Below, piece by piece: positions 39,174 through 48,126 of a DNA stretch of 64,000 nt. Positions within the stretch are counted from its first letter, which is position 1. Each line of letters begins with the position of its first letter. A program made the position numbers and the translations under genes. Source of the DNA: Methylibium sp035476815 (GTDB lineage: Bacteria; Pseudomonadota; Gammaproteobacteria; Burkholderiales; Burkholderiaceae_C); NCBI GenBank assembly GCA_035476815.1, contig DATILD010000046.1:1-64000 (forward strand), given 5' to 3'. Below the pieces are notes generated by a model. It had not been told where the DNA came from, did not search any database, and saw only the letters and a program-made list of their open reading frames with translations.

Positions 39174-41936
39174 ATGAGCTTGACCACCGTGCCGCGCCGC
39201 CTGCTGCTCGCCTCGTTCGCTGCCCTGTTGCTGCCGCTGGGGGGCTGCGCGACGCTGCAGGCGGGCACCGTGCCGCCGGCGGCCGCGACGCCGGTCGCCC
39301 AGGCCGCTTCGGGGCCGGCGCCGGCCGGCGCCAGTGCGCCCGGTGGCCCCGCGGCGCTGCCGGCTGCGGCCCCGACGGGCAGCCCGCCGCCGTTCGCGAC
39401 CGTCATCAAGGACGCCAAGTCCAGCGAGGGGCTGTTCACCGTCTGGCGCAAGGACGAGAAGGTCTGGCTCGAGCTGAAGCCCGAGGACTTCGAGCGCAGC
39501 TACTTCCTCAGCCCCAAGATCGCCACCGGCCTGGGCGAGCGGATGCTGTACGGCGGCTTGATGTTCGGCAGCTGGCTCGGCTCGCCGTCGGGCCCGCAGG
39601 CGGTGAAGTTCCGCCGCATCCACAACCAGGTGCAGCTGGTGGCGGTGAACCTCGACTTCGTCGCCACCGCCGGCACACCGGCGGCGCGCGCGGTCGAAGC
39701 CGCGTTCTCGCCCAGCCTGGTCGGCAGCTCGGCGGTGGCGAGTCAGCCGCATCCGGAGCGGCAGTCGATCCTGCTCGACGCCGGCAGTCTGTTCCTCGGC
39801 GACTGGCCCGGCTTGGGCATCGCGCTGCAGCGCGCCTACCGCCAGAACTACGGCTTCGATGCCCGCCATTCGGCGATCACCACCGTGCGCAGCTCGGCCG
39901 ACCAGCTGGTGCTCGAGCTGCTGGGCCACTACGTCAGCCCGACCATCGCGGTGCCGCAGCCGAACGCGCCGCCGGGCACGCCCGCACCCAGCGTGCCGGG
40001 CACCACGCCGGACGCACGCAGCCTGTTCCTGACCACCCACCTGTCGCTGACGTCGCTGCCCGCCGAGCCGATGCGCCCGCGCGCCGCCGACCCGCGCGTC
40101 GGCTACTTCCAGACCACCGTCGCGGACTTCACCGACGACCTGCAGCGCTCGGCCAAGCAGCGCTACGTGAATCGCTGGCGGCTGGAGAAGCAGGACCCGG
40201 GCGCCGCGCTGTCCGAGCCGGTCAAGCCGATCACCTACTGGCTCGACCGCAACGTGCCCGAGAAGTACCGCGGTGCGCTGACCGAGGGCATCCTGGAGTG
40301 GAACAAGGCCTTCGAGGCGATCGGCTTCAAGGACGCGATCGTCGTCAAGCAGCAGGCCGACGACGCCGATTTCGACACGCTGGACACCAACCGCGCGTCG
40401 CTGAAGTGGATGACCAACGCCGGACCGAGCTTCGGCGCGATCGGCCCCAGCCACGTCGACCCGCGCAGCGGCGAGATCCTCGACGCCGACATGGGTTTCG
40501 AGAGCCTGAGCTCGCGCAACCTGCGGGCGCTGCGCTCGCAGATCCTCGCCGCGCCGTCGGGCGGCGAGGCGGCGACCGGTGCGCCGGGCCACGAGCACTT
40601 CGACCCGCGCCTGTGCCGGCTCGCCGACCATGCCGCCGAGGAGCTGGGCTACGCGCTCGACGTGCTCGAGGCGCGCGGCGAGCTCGATCCGGGCGGTCCC
40701 GAGGCCGAGCGCTTCGTGCTCGACTACTTCAAGTGGGTGACGATGCACGAGGTCGGCCACACGCTCGGGCTGCGCCACAACTTCCGTGCCTCGCGCGCCT
40801 TCCGCGACGAGCAGCTCGCCGACCCGGCCTATGCCGCGACGCAACCGCTGACCGGCTCGGTGATGGAGTACCCGCCGATCAACCTGGCCGAGCCCGGCCG
40901 GCCGCCGGTGCGCGGCTTCCAGGCCACCCTCGGCCCCTACGACTACTGGGCGATCGAGTACGGCTACAAGCCGGTCGGCGCCGGGGAGGAGGCGGCCGAG
41001 CTGGCGCGCATCGCCGCGCGCAGCGCCGAGCCCCAGCTGGCCTACGGCACCGACGAGGACAACGGCCTGGGCATCGACCCCGAGACGCTGCAGTTCGACC
41101 TCGGCGCCGACCCGGTGGCCTATGCCCGCAAGCGCTTCACGATCGCGCGCGACCTGCTCGCCCGCCAGGAGGCCCGCGAACTCAAGCCCGGCGGCGAGTA
41201 CGCGGTGCTGCGCCGCTCGGTGGCCTATGCGCTGAACGACCTCGGCCGCGCCAGTAACGTGCTGGCGCGCCAGATCGGCGGCGTCCGCACATTGCGCGAC
41301 GCCCCGGGCAGCGGCCGCGACCCGCTGCAGCCGCTGCCGGCGGCGGTGCAGCGCGCGGCCCTCGACGTGCTGGCCAGCGGCTTGCTGGCAGCCGACGGCA
41401 TCCTCCTGTCGCCGCGGCTGCAGCGGCGGCTGGCGCCCGACTACGCCGAGCGGCTCGATGCGCTCGTCGCGGGCGACGGGCCGGTCGTGACCGACTACTC
41501 GCTGGCCGGCGCGCTGCTCGACCTGCAGCGCGGCGTGCTCGGCCAGCTGATGAGCGACGCCGTCGCCACCCGCCTGCTCGACAGCGAGGGCAAGGCCAGC
41601 AGTCCGGCCGAGCACCTGCCGCTGGCCGAGCTCTACGACCGCCTGTTCCGCGACATCTGGAGCGAGCTGCGCAGCGGCCAGGACATCGCCGCGCCGCGCC
41701 GCGAACTGCAGCGCGAGCATGTGAACCGGCTCGCGGCCGTGCTGGTGCGGCCGTCGCCGGGCACGCGTGCCGATGCGCGCAGCCTGCTGAGGTCGCAGTC
41801 GCAGGCGCTGCTGGTCCGCATCGAGGCCACGCTCAAACGAGCGTCGCTGAGCGCGGCCGCACGCGCCCATCTGCAGGACAGTGCCGAGACGCTGCGTCAG
41901 GCGCTCGAGGCCAAGCTGCTGCGCGCGGCCGGCTGA
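39174..41936 (+). CDS. Zinc-dependent metalloprotease lipoprotein (DUF4953/DUF5117 type)
   Basis: A 920-residue protein with a lipobox (LLPLGGC, Cys25) and a Pro/Ala-rich linker (about 30-70). The long N-terminal domain (about 75-380) is of the DUF5117 type. It is followed by a metzincin-like catalytic domain with the motif HEVGHTLGLRH, zinc ligands His525, His529 and His535 and catalytic Glu526. The downstream methionine of the Met-turn is probably in LTGSVMEYPP. By family these are large outer-membrane or periplasmic proteases of unknown substrate. The gene stands alone between ettA and the papain-like fusion gene. Confidence 0.88.
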   Translation: MSLTTVPRRLLLASFAALLLPLGGCATLQAGTVPPAAATPVAQAASGPAPAGASAPGGPAALPAAAPTGSPPPFATVIKDAKSSEGLFTVWRKDEKVWLELKPEDFERSYFLSPKIATGLGERMLYGGLMFGSWLGSPSGPQAVKFRRIHNQVQLVAVNLDFVATAGTPAARAVEAAFSPSLVGSSAVASQPHPERQSILLDAGSLFLGDWPGLGIALQRAYRQNYGFDARHSAITTVRSSADQLVLELLGHYVSPTIAVPQPNAPPGTPAPSVPGTTPDARSLFLTTHLSLTSLPAEPMRPRAADPRVGYFQTTVADFTDDLQRSAKQRYVNRWRLEKQDPGAALSEPVKPITYWLDRNVPEKYRGALTEGILEWNKAFEAIGFKDAIVVKQQADDADFDTLDTNRASLKWMTNAGPSFGAIGPSHVDPRSGEILDADMGFESLSSRNLRALRSQILAAPSGGEAATGAPGHEHFDPRLCRLADHAAEELGYALDVLEARGELDPGGPEAERFVLDYFKWVTMHEVGHTLGLRHNFRASRAFRDEQLADPAYAATQPLTGSVMEYPPINLAEPGRPPVRGFQATLGPYDYWAIEYGYKPVGAGEEAAELARIAARSAEPQLAYGTDEDNGLGIDPETLQFDLGADPVAYARKRFTIARDLLARQEARELKPGGEYAVLRRSVAYALNDLGRASNVLARQIGGVRTLRDAPGSGRDPLQPLPAAVQRAALDVLASGLLAADGILLSPRLQRRLAPDYAERLDALVAGDGPVVTDYSLAGALLDLQRGVLGQLMSDAVATRLLDSEGKASSPAEHLPLAELYDRLFRDIWSELRSGQDIAAPRRELQREHVNRLAAVLVRPSPGTRADARSLLRSQSQALLVRIEATLKRASLSAAARAHLQDSAETLRQALEAKLLRAAG

Positions 41937-41969
41937 CCGCCGCGTGCACGCCCTGTAAGGCCTAGCAGT

Positions 41970-41985
41970 GGGGGGTTGACCCCCC
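41970..41985. repeat. G6/C6 hairpin after the metalloprotease gene
   Basis: GGGGGG (41970-41975), TTGA and CCCCCC (41980-41985) form a short perfect hairpin 33 bp after the stop codon. There is no T run. It may stop polymerase or protect the 3' end. Confidence 0.35.
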
Positions 41986-42042
41986 GCGGGGCGCTCCGGA
42001 CCATCGCCACGCGCCGCGCCCTGCCGCGGCGCGGAGACAGCG

Positions 42043-43965
42043 ATGGCCAAGACCAAGACCCCGAAGCCGAGCCGCTCGGCCGCCCAGGCCGCGCGCGGCA
42101 TCCACCGCGTCGCCCGCCCCGACGCGGTCGACTTCCGCGACCGGCCGTTCCGGCCCAACGTGTCGGTGACGCCGGCGCTCACGCGTTTCCCCGACATCGT
42201 GCTGCCGGTCAAGCATCAGGGCGAGACCAATGCCTGCACCGGTTTCGCGCTGTCGCTGGTGGTCGAGTACCTGCTGCGTCGCTCGGGCCGCGACCCGAAG
42301 GCCGAGATCTCGCCCTACATGCTGTACTCGATGGCGCGGCGCTACGACGAGTTCCCCGGCTCGGTGCAGGACAGCGGCTCGAGCGCCCGCGGCGCACTCA
42401 AGGGCTGGTACAAGCACGGCGCCTGCCGGCTGACGCTGTTCGACGCGCTGGCGATGCCGCCGGCCAGCGACACCCTCGACGACGACTGGTGGTTCGACGC
42501 CGTCAAGCGCCCGCTCGGCGCCTACTACCGCATCGACCCGAAGAGCATCGTCGACATGCACGCGGCGCTCAACGAGGTCGGCATCCTCTACGTGACCTCG
42601 GGCTGCCACAGTGGCTGGGACGAAGGCTGGGACGCGCCGCAGCTCAAGCGCCGGCCGTCGTCGTTCAAGGCCATCTGGACCATCCCGCGGCGCGGCGGGC
42701 AGGCGGAGCACCCGGGGCATGCGTACGCGATCGTCGGCTACGACGAGACCGGCTTCCTGATCCAGAACTCCTGGGGCACCGAGTGGGGCAGCCACGGCTA
42801 CGCGCTGCTGCCCTACGACGACTGGATCGCCAATGCGATGGACTGCTGGGTCGCGCAGCTCGGTGTCGTGACGCACGAACACCGCGCGATCGCCGCGTCG
42901 ATGACGCTGCGCAGCGACACCGAGGGCAAGGTGAAGCTGGCCGCCAACGAGGTGCTGCGCAACCGCGAGATCGCGCCCTTCATCGTCAACATGGGCAACA
43001 ACGGCGCGCTCAGCAACTCGGGCGACTTCCGCACCCAGCCCGACGATGTGCGCGCGATCGCCGACGTGCAGCTCGCGTTGGCGCGCGACAAGTGGGGGCT
43101 GAAGGGTAAGTCGATCGATGTGTGCATCTATGCCCACGGCGGGCTGGTCGGCGAACGGGCGGCGGCCTCGATCGCGGCGCGCTGGATCCCGGCGCTGTAC
43201 GACGCGCAGGTCTTCCCGGTCTTCATGATGTGGGAGACCGACGCCTGGTCGACCATCACCGGCCGCATCTCGGACGCGGTGCGCGACGTGCCACGCACGG
43301 CCGGCGGCTTCGGCGACGCGCTCGAGCGCTGGTGGAACCGCCGCCTCGAGCGCGTGCTGTCGCGCCCCGGCACCACGCTGTGGGGCGAGATGAAGCAGAA
43401 CGCCGACGCGATGAGCGCCTTCCGCAAGGGCGTCGCCGACGACGAGCAGGCCGGCGCGGTGCTGCTCTACCGCCACTTCAAGCACAAGGTCGCGGACAAG
43501 CAGGTGCGGTTGCACCTGGTCGGCCACTCGGCCGGCAGCATCGTCGCGAGCTTCATGATCGACCGGCTGGTGGCCGACGGCATGCGGCTCGAATCGCTGA
43601 GCCTGATGGCGCCGGCGGTGCGCGTCGACACCTTCGACCGGCTGGTCGCGCCGCAGATCGAGACCGGCGTCGTCAAGCGCTTCCAGAGCCTGCACCTGAC
43701 CGAGCGCGCCGAGGAGGACGACCCGACCTGCGGGCCCTACCGGCGCTCGCTGCTGCACCTGGTCAGCGAGTCCTTCGAGGGCGGCACGCGCACGCCCATC
43801 CTCGGGATGCAGACCCACTTCGACGCCTGGCAGGCGCGGCGCAAGCTGCCGAACACGACGTCGCTGCTGTCGCCGGGCCCGAAGGTGGCGAGCTCGACGC
43901 ACGGCGGCTTCGACGAGGACCCGGGCGCACTGGCCCAGGTGATCGACTTCATCAAGGGGCGTTGA
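42043..43965 (+). CDS. Papain-like cysteine protease fused to an alpha/beta-hydrolase
   Basis: A 640-residue two-enzyme fusion without a signal peptide. Residues about 25-270 form a C1 (papain) domain: oxyanion Gln59 and nucleophile Cys65 in HQGETNACTGFAL, His226 in GHAYAIVGYD, Asn242 in QNSWGTEWG. Residues about 360-640 form an alpha/beta-hydrolase: a strand-loop YAHGGLVGE, then the nucleophile elbow GHSAG with Ser496. A likely acid Asp and a His (STHGGFDEDPG) follow. Both active sites look intact. The fusion suggests a toxin-, effector- or spore/cell-wall-type enzyme, but its role is unknown. It is monocistronic, with normal base composition. Confidence 0.85.
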   Translation: MAKTKTPKPSRSAAQAARGIHRVARPDAVDFRDRPFRPNVSVTPALTRFPDIVLPVKHQGETNACTGFALSLVVEYLLRRSGRDPKAEISPYMLYSMARRYDEFPGSVQDSGSSARGALKGWYKHGACRLTLFDALAMPPASDTLDDDWWFDAVKRPLGAYYRIDPKSIVDMHAALNEVGILYVTSGCHSGWDEGWDAPQLKRRPSSFKAIWTIPRRGGQAEHPGHAYAIVGYDETGFLIQNSWGTEWGSHGYALLPYDDWIANAMDCWVAQLGVVTHEHRAIAASMTLRSDTEGKVKLAANEVLRNREIAPFIVNMGNNGALSNSGDFRTQPDDVRAIADVQLALARDKWGLKGKSIDVCIYAHGGLVGERAAASIAARWIPALYDAQVFPVFMMWETDAWSTITGRISDAVRDVPRTAGGFGDALERWWNRRLERVLSRPGTTLWGEMKQNADAMSAFRKGVADDEQAGAVLLYRHFKHKVADKQVRLHLVGHSAGSIVASFMIDRLVADGMRLESLSLMAPAVRVDTFDRLVAPQIETGVVKRFQSLHLTERAEEDDPTCGPYRRSLLHLVSESFEGGTRTPILGMQTHFDAWQARRKLPNTTSLLSPGPKVASSTHGGFDEDPGALAQVIDFIKGR

Positions 43966-44013
43966 GGCGGGTCGACCGCCGGTCGGCCCCCGTTTCCCGT
44001 CGTCCGTCGCACG

Positions 44014-44040
44014 CGCCCGCGCCTTGCCTTGGCGCGGGCG
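44014..44040. terminator. GC hairpin between the fusion protease and lytS-like genes
   Basis: CGCCCGCGCC (44014-44023) and GGCGCGGGCG (44031-44040) form a perfect 10-bp stem with a 7-nt loop, 48 bp after the upstream stop and 23 bp before the histidine kinase start. It has no T tail. It may separate the two transcription units or lie in the leader of the kinase mRNA. Confidence 0.4.
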
Positions 44041-44063
44041 GGCGCCGCCGCTATCGTGCGGCC

Positions 44064-45152
44064 ATGGCCTCCTTCCTCGCCCCGTCCGGGGTCCATTGGC
44101 TCGCCGGGCTGAGCCGCCGGCGCATCGGCATGGCCGTCGGCCTCGGCATCGCCGGCGCGCTGCTGCTCAGCCCGATCTTCGTCACGCCGCTGCCCGAGTT
44201 GATGGCGCGCACCGTGCTGCTGTCGGTGCTGCTGATGCTGGCCTACACGCTGGCCGGCAACTGGCGGCAGCGGCTGATGCCGGCCTGGGTCGCTCAGGTG
44301 CTGGCCGTGGTGCTCACCGCACCGGCCGCCACCTTCGCGGTCTACGTCGCCAGCAGCGGCGGCGACATCGGGGCCTTCGTCTCCAACCCGTGGCGCGTCG
44401 CCGGCTTCCTGTGGATCAGCGGCAGCGCCGCAGCGGTCGGCGTGATCTTCGCCTTCAGCGCCATCGTGCGTGAGCGCGACGCTCGCGCCCACGCGCAAGC
44501 GCTGCAGTTCGAGCTGGAGCGCACGACGCTGGAACGCCAGGCGCTCGACGCCCAGCTGCGGCTGCTGCGCGCGCAGGTCGAGCCGCACTTCCTGTTCAAC
44601 ACCCTGGCGAACGTGCAGGCGCTGGTCGAGACCGGCTCGCCGCGCGCCGCGCCGGTGCTGCGCAGCCTGATCGCCTACCTGCGCGCCGCGATGCCGCGGC
44701 TGCGCGACGACGACACCACGCTGGGCAACGAGCTTGCGCTGGTGCGCGCCTACCTGGAGCTGATGCACCTGCGCATGCCCGACCGGCTGCAGTACGCGAT
44801 CGACGTGGCGCAGGACCTGCAGGGACTGCGCTTCCCGGCGATGGGGCTGCTGACGCTGGTGGAGAACGCCGTGCGCCACGGCATCGACCCGAGCGAAAGC
44901 GGCGGGCGCATCGACATCGGCGCGCGCCGCGACGGCGAGGCCTTGCGGCTGTGGGTGGCTGACAGCGGCGTCGGCCTCGACGTCAATGCCGGCGCGGGCA
45001 CCGGCCTGGCCAACCTGCGCCAGCGCCTCGCCGCCTGGTACGGCGAAGGCGCGACGCTGGCGCTGCGCGCCGCCGGGCCCCACGGCCTGCATGCCGAGAT
45101 CGTGCTCGATGCGTCGGCACTCGCGCCGGCCGGCGTAAGCTCGCGCGCATGA
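44064..45152 (+). CDS. LytS/AlgZ-like sensor histidine kinase
   Basis: A 362-residue membrane kinase with about four hydrophobic segments (about 22-40, 48-64, 76-95, 112-134), a coiled-coil (about 138-170), and the His_kinase (PF06580) motif QVEPHFLFNTLANVQAL with phosphorylated His175. The ATPase part has the N box TLVENAVRHGIDP and the G box GTGLANLRQRL. It lacks the classical HisKA dimerisation domain. Its stop overlaps the start of the LytTR response regulator (ATGA), forming a standard two-gene system. The signal is unknown. Confidence 0.92.
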   Translation: MASFLAPSGVHWLAGLSRRRIGMAVGLGIAGALLLSPIFVTPLPELMARTVLLSVLLMLAYTLAGNWRQRLMPAWVAQVLAVVLTAPAATFAVYVASSGGDIGAFVSNPWRVAGFLWISGSAAAVGVIFAFSAIVRERDARAHAQALQFELERTTLERQALDAQLRLLRAQVEPHFLFNTLANVQALVETGSPRAAPVLRSLIAYLRAAMPRLRDDDTTLGNELALVRAYLELMHLRMPDRLQYAIDVAQDLQGLRFPAMGLLTLVENAVRHGIDPSESGGRIDIGARRDGEALRLWVADSGVGLDVNAGAGTGLANLRQRLAAWYGEGATLALRAAGPHGLHAEIVLDASALAPAGVSSRA

Positions 45153-45919
45153 CCGCCGGGCCGACCGCGCTGATCGCCGACGACGAGCCGCTGCTGCGCG
45201 AACATCTCGCCGCGCTGCTGCAGCGGCTGTGGCCCGAGCTGCGCGTCGTCGCGACGGCGCGCAACGGCCGCGAGGCGATCGAGGCCGCCGACGCGCATGC
45301 GCCCGACATCGTCTTCCTCGACATCCACATGCCGGGCGTCAACGGCGTCGAGGCGGCGCGCACGATCGGCCGGCGTGCGCGGCTGGTGTTCGTGACCGCG
45401 CACGACGAGTACGCGCTGCAGGCCTTCGAGCAGGGTGCGATCGACTATGTCGTCAAGCCGCTCGATGCGCTGCGGCTGGCCGACACCGTGCAGCGGCTCA
45501 AGGAGCGCGTCGGCACGGCCTCGCCGGCCGCGCTCGACGCGGTGCTGGTGGCGCTGTCGCAGCGGCTGCGCCAGGCCGACGGCGCGCGGCCGGGCCACCT
45601 GCAATGGATCAAGGCCTCGGTCGGCAACAGCGTGCGGCTGATCCCGGTGGAGCAGGTCCACTACCTGAGGTCGGACGAGAAGTACACGCTGGTGGTGTGG
45701 GACGGTGGCGAGGCGCTGATCCGCCGCTCGATCCGCGAGCTGGTCGAGGAGCTGGATCCGCAGCGCTTCGCGCAGATCCACCGCTCGACCGTCGTCAACC
45801 TGCACCAGGTGGCGCAGGTGATCCGCGGGGCCAACGAGACCGCCGATGTGCAGCTCAAGGGCCGCAGCGAGTTGCTGCCGGTGAGCCGCAGCTACCTGCA
45901 CCTGTTCCGTCAGATGTAG
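45149..45919 (+). CDS. LytTR-type DNA-binding response regulator
   Basis: A 256-residue response regulator. The receiver domain (about 5-125) has the acidic pair Asp11-Asp12, phosphoacceptor Asp58 (VFLDIHMPGVNG) and Lys108 (DYVVKPLD). The C-terminal LytTR domain (about 150-255) includes VHYLRSDEKYTLVVW and FAQIHRSTVVNL, which bind DNA through beta strands. It is translationally coupled to the histidine kinase. AlgR and LytR belong to this type. The target genes are not evident; the 71-residue gene next door, on the other strand, has no visible connection. Confidence 0.94.
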   Translation: MTAGPTALIADDEPLLREHLAALLQRLWPELRVVATARNGREAIEAADAHAPDIVFLDIHMPGVNGVEAARTIGRRARLVFVTAHDEYALQAFEQGAIDYVVKPLDALRLADTVQRLKERVGTASPAALDAVLVALSQRLRQADGARPGHLQWIKASVGNSVRLIPVEQVHYLRSDEKYTLVVWDGGEALIRRSIRELVEELDPQRFAQIHRSTVVNLHQVAQVIRGANETADVQLKGRSELLPVSRSYLHLFRQM

Positions 45920-45922
45920 GCC

Positions 45923-46138
45923 TCAGCGGACGGTGGTCGCGCGTTCCGCGCCGGCACGTGCCAGCGGCAGCTTGCCGATCTCGCGCTCGGCGACGATCAC
46001 GACGCGCTCCAGCGTCACGACCGGCGTGGCCTGCGCAGCCGGCGGTGCGCTCAGGGCCCCGAAGGCCGAGGCCAGCGCCAGCACCAGCGCGACCAGCACG
46101 GTGGCGGGCAACAGGGTGTCGAGCAGGCGCAGGAACAT
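45923..46138 (-). CDS. Small single-pass membrane protein, 71 residues
   Basis: A short gene with a good ribosome-binding site (CCGGAGA, 6 nt before the ATG at 46138). The product has one hydrophobic segment (about 8-34, LLPATVLVALVLALASAFGAL) followed by a short polar tail with VVTLERVVIVAERE. The segment could be an uncleaved anchor or a signal peptide. I do not recognise a family. It ends 3 bp from the convergent response regulator gene, and codon use is normal, so it is probably real. Confidence 0.62.
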   Translation of the reverse strand: MFLRLLDTLLPATVLVALVLALASAFGALSAPPAAQATPVVTLERVVIVAEREIGKLPLARAGAERATTVR

Positions 46139-46216
46139 GACGGTCTCCGGTGGTGATGTGGTGGCGTTGGAGGCACTGTAGGCAGGGCCCCCGCAGCGCG
46201 CGAGCGGCATGCGACG

Positions 46217-46235
46217 AGCCGCGTCCGACGCGGCT
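46217..46235. repeat. Inverted repeat in the 71-residue gene / ROK kinase gap
   Basis: AGCCGCGTC (46217-46225) and GACGCGGCT (46227-46235) form an almost continuous palindrome in the 147-bp gap downstream of the ROK kinase gene on the minus strand. There is no T tract. It could be a 3'-end hairpin of that gene or an operator. Confidence 0.3.
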
Positions 46236-46285
46236 TGAAGCGCACCGGACGGCGACGGGCGGCGACAGACGGCGCGGCGACCGCG

Positions 46286-47230
46286 TCAGCGACCCGCGAG
46301 CGCGCGGCCGAGCCACGCCGCGCCGCGCACGCCGGACGCATCGCCATGCACGGCCAGCGCGAGCCGGGTGCGCAGCGGCGGGTCGTCGGCCAGGCCGAAC
46401 ACATGGGCTCCGAGGCGGGCCTCGAGCGCCGGCAGCAGCCCCGGCAACAGCGACACGCCGCCGGCCAACACGATCACCTCGGGGTCGAGCAGGTTGATCA
46501 CCGCGCCCAGCGCGCGCGCCAGCCGGTCGGCGTGGCGCTCCAGGGTGGCGGCACAGGCCGGATCGCCGGCCGCGGCCTGCGCACCGATGGTCGCGGCGTC
46601 GAGCGACGCGCCGCCGCAGCGCGCATGGTCGGCCGCCAGCGCCGGACCGCTGAGCCAGGCTTCGACGCAGCCACGCCGGCCGCAGTAGCAGTGCGGGCCG
46701 GGGCGCTCGTCGTCGGTGGGGGCCGGCAGCGGGTTGTGGCCCCATTCGCCGGCCAGGCCGTTGGGTCCGTCGAGCACGGTCCCACCGATCGCGATGCCGG
46801 CACCGACGCCGGTGCCGAGGATCACCGCGAACACGCTGTGCGCGCCGGCGCCGGCGCCGTCGACCGCCTCCGACAGCGCCAGGCAGTTCGCGTCGTTGGC
46901 CAGCGCCAGCGGCTGGCCGAGCCGGGCTTCGAGATCGGCCTGCAGCGGCCGCCCGTTCAGGCTGGTCGAGTTGGCGTTCTTGATGCGGCCACCGGCGCCG
47001 GCGTTGCCGGGCGTGCCGATGCCGAGCGTCGGCTGCAATCCGCCGAGCTGCTGCCGCGCGCGCTGCACGAGCCTGCCGATCGCATCCAGCGTCGCCGGGT
47101 AACCGCCCCGGGGCGTCGCGACGCGCTCGCGCCAGAGCTCGCGGCGCGAGGCGTCGAACAGCCGCGCCTCGATCTTGCTGCCGCCGAGGTCGATGCCGAG
47201 GGCGGGCGGCGCGCCAGCGTGGGTCTTCAT
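46286..47230 (-). CDS. ROK family sugar kinase (fructokinase/Mak-like)
   Basis: A 314-residue cytoplasmic kinase. The ATP phosphate loop is LGIDLGGSK (about 11-19). The catalytic Asp113 lies in LANDANCLALSEA. The ROK zinc site is formed by His165 (GEWGHNPLP) with Cys181, Cys183 and Cys188 (CYCGRRGCVEAWLSG). The GHNPLP...CYCGxxGC combination is closest to Mak-type fructokinases; N-acetylglucosamine kinase or glucokinase activity is possible. It has no repressor helix-turn-helix domain. It is divergent from the EI24 gene with 44 bp between the starts. Confidence 0.9.
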   Translation of the reverse strand: MKTHAGAPPALGIDLGGSKIEARLFDASRRELWRERVATPRGGYPATLDAIGRLVQRARQQLGGLQPTLGIGTPGNAGAGGRIKNANSTSLNGRPLQADLEARLGQPLALANDANCLALSEAVDGAGAGAHSVFAVILGTGVGAGIAIGGTVLDGPNGLAGEWGHNPLPAPTDDERPGPHCYCGRRGCVEAWLSGPALAADHARCGGASLDAATIGAQAAAGDPACAATLERHADRLARALGAVINLLDPEVIVLAGGVSLLPGLLPALEARLGAHVFGLADDPPLRTRLALAVHGDASGVRGAAWLGRALAGR

Positions 47231-47274
47231 CGAGGAAGCACTGTAGCGCCGCGGGGCTTGGGTATCCTCGCGGC

Positions 47275-48126
47275 ATGAAGGAATTGATCGGCTCCTGCGG
47301 GCGCGCGGCCGCCTACTGCCTGCACCCGCGCGTGATCCTGCTGTCGCTGCTGCCGCTGCTGCTGAGCGGCTTGCTCGCGCTGCTGCTCGGCTGGCTGTAC
47401 TGGGAGGCGGCGGTGGCCGCGGTGCGGGCCCAGCTCGAGGCCTGGTCGCTGGTCGGCAGCGGGCTGGATTGGCTGTCGGCCATCGGCCTCGACGGGCTGC
47501 GGGCGATGCTCGCCCCGCTGGTCGTCGTCGTGCTCGCGGTGCCGATGCTGGTGGTGGTGTCGCTGCTGATCGTGGCCCTGGTGATGATGCCGAAGCTGGT
47601 CGACCTGGTCGCCGCGCGGCGCTTCCCGGCGCTCGAGCGCCGTCACGGCGAGCCGTTGTGGCGCTCGATGCTCGCCTCGCTCGCGGCGACGCTGGCGGCG
47701 CTGGCGGCGCTGCTGATCACGATCCCGCTGTGGCTGATCCCGCCGCTGCTGCTGCTGATCCCGCCGCTGATCTGGGGCTGGCTGAGCTACCGCGTGATGA
47801 GCTTCGACGCGCTGGCCGAGCACGCGAGCCGCGACGAGCGCCGCCAGCTGATGCAGGAGCACCGCCTGCCGCTGCTGGGCATCGGCGTGCTGACCGGCTA
47901 CCTCGGCGCGGCGCCGGCGCTGGTGTGGGCGGTCGGCGCGATGGCGCTGGCCTTCGCGCCCTTCCTGATCGTCGTGTCGATGTGGCTGTACACGTTGGTG
48001 TTTGCCTTTTCGGCGCTATGGTTCATCCATTACACCTTGGCTGCGCTGGAGAAGCTGCGCGCCGCGTCGCCGGCCGTTGCGCCGCCGCCGGCCATCGAGG
48101 TGCTGGAAGCACTGCCGCGGGCATGA
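47275..48126 (+). CDS. EI24 domain (CysZ-like) integral membrane protein
   Basis: A 283-residue inner-membrane protein with a hydrophobic N-terminal hairpin and several further helices (about 22-42, 78-103, 132-168, 195-240). It belongs to the EI24/CysZ superfamily; the SYRVMSFDALAEHAS segment and the ERRQLMQEHRLPLLGIGVLTG stretch fit it. CysZ imports sulfate, but sulfate transport by this branch is unproven. Its stop overlaps the start of the next gene (ATGA, 48123-48126), so the two are coupled. Confidence 0.85.
   Translation: MKELIGSCGRAAAYCLHPRVILLSLLPLLLSGLLALLLGWLYWEAAVAAVRAQLEAWSLVGSGLDWLSAIGLDGLRAMLAPLVVVVLAVPMLVVVSLLIVALVMMPKLVDLVAARRFPALERRHGEPLWRSMLASLAATLAALAALLITIPLWLIPPLLLLIPPLIWGWLSYRVMSFDALAEHASRDERRQLMQEHRLPLLGIGVLTGYLGAAPALVWAVGAMALAFAPFLIVVSMWLYTLVFAFSALWFIHYTLAALEKLRAASPAVAPPPAIEVLEALPRA

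Noticed and set aside
39156..42212. Over 1000-codon minus-strand frame opposite the metzincin lipoprotein
   Set aside because: Low-complexity Ala/Arg/Val/His translation and no motif; the opposite strand encodes a clear lipoprotein protease.
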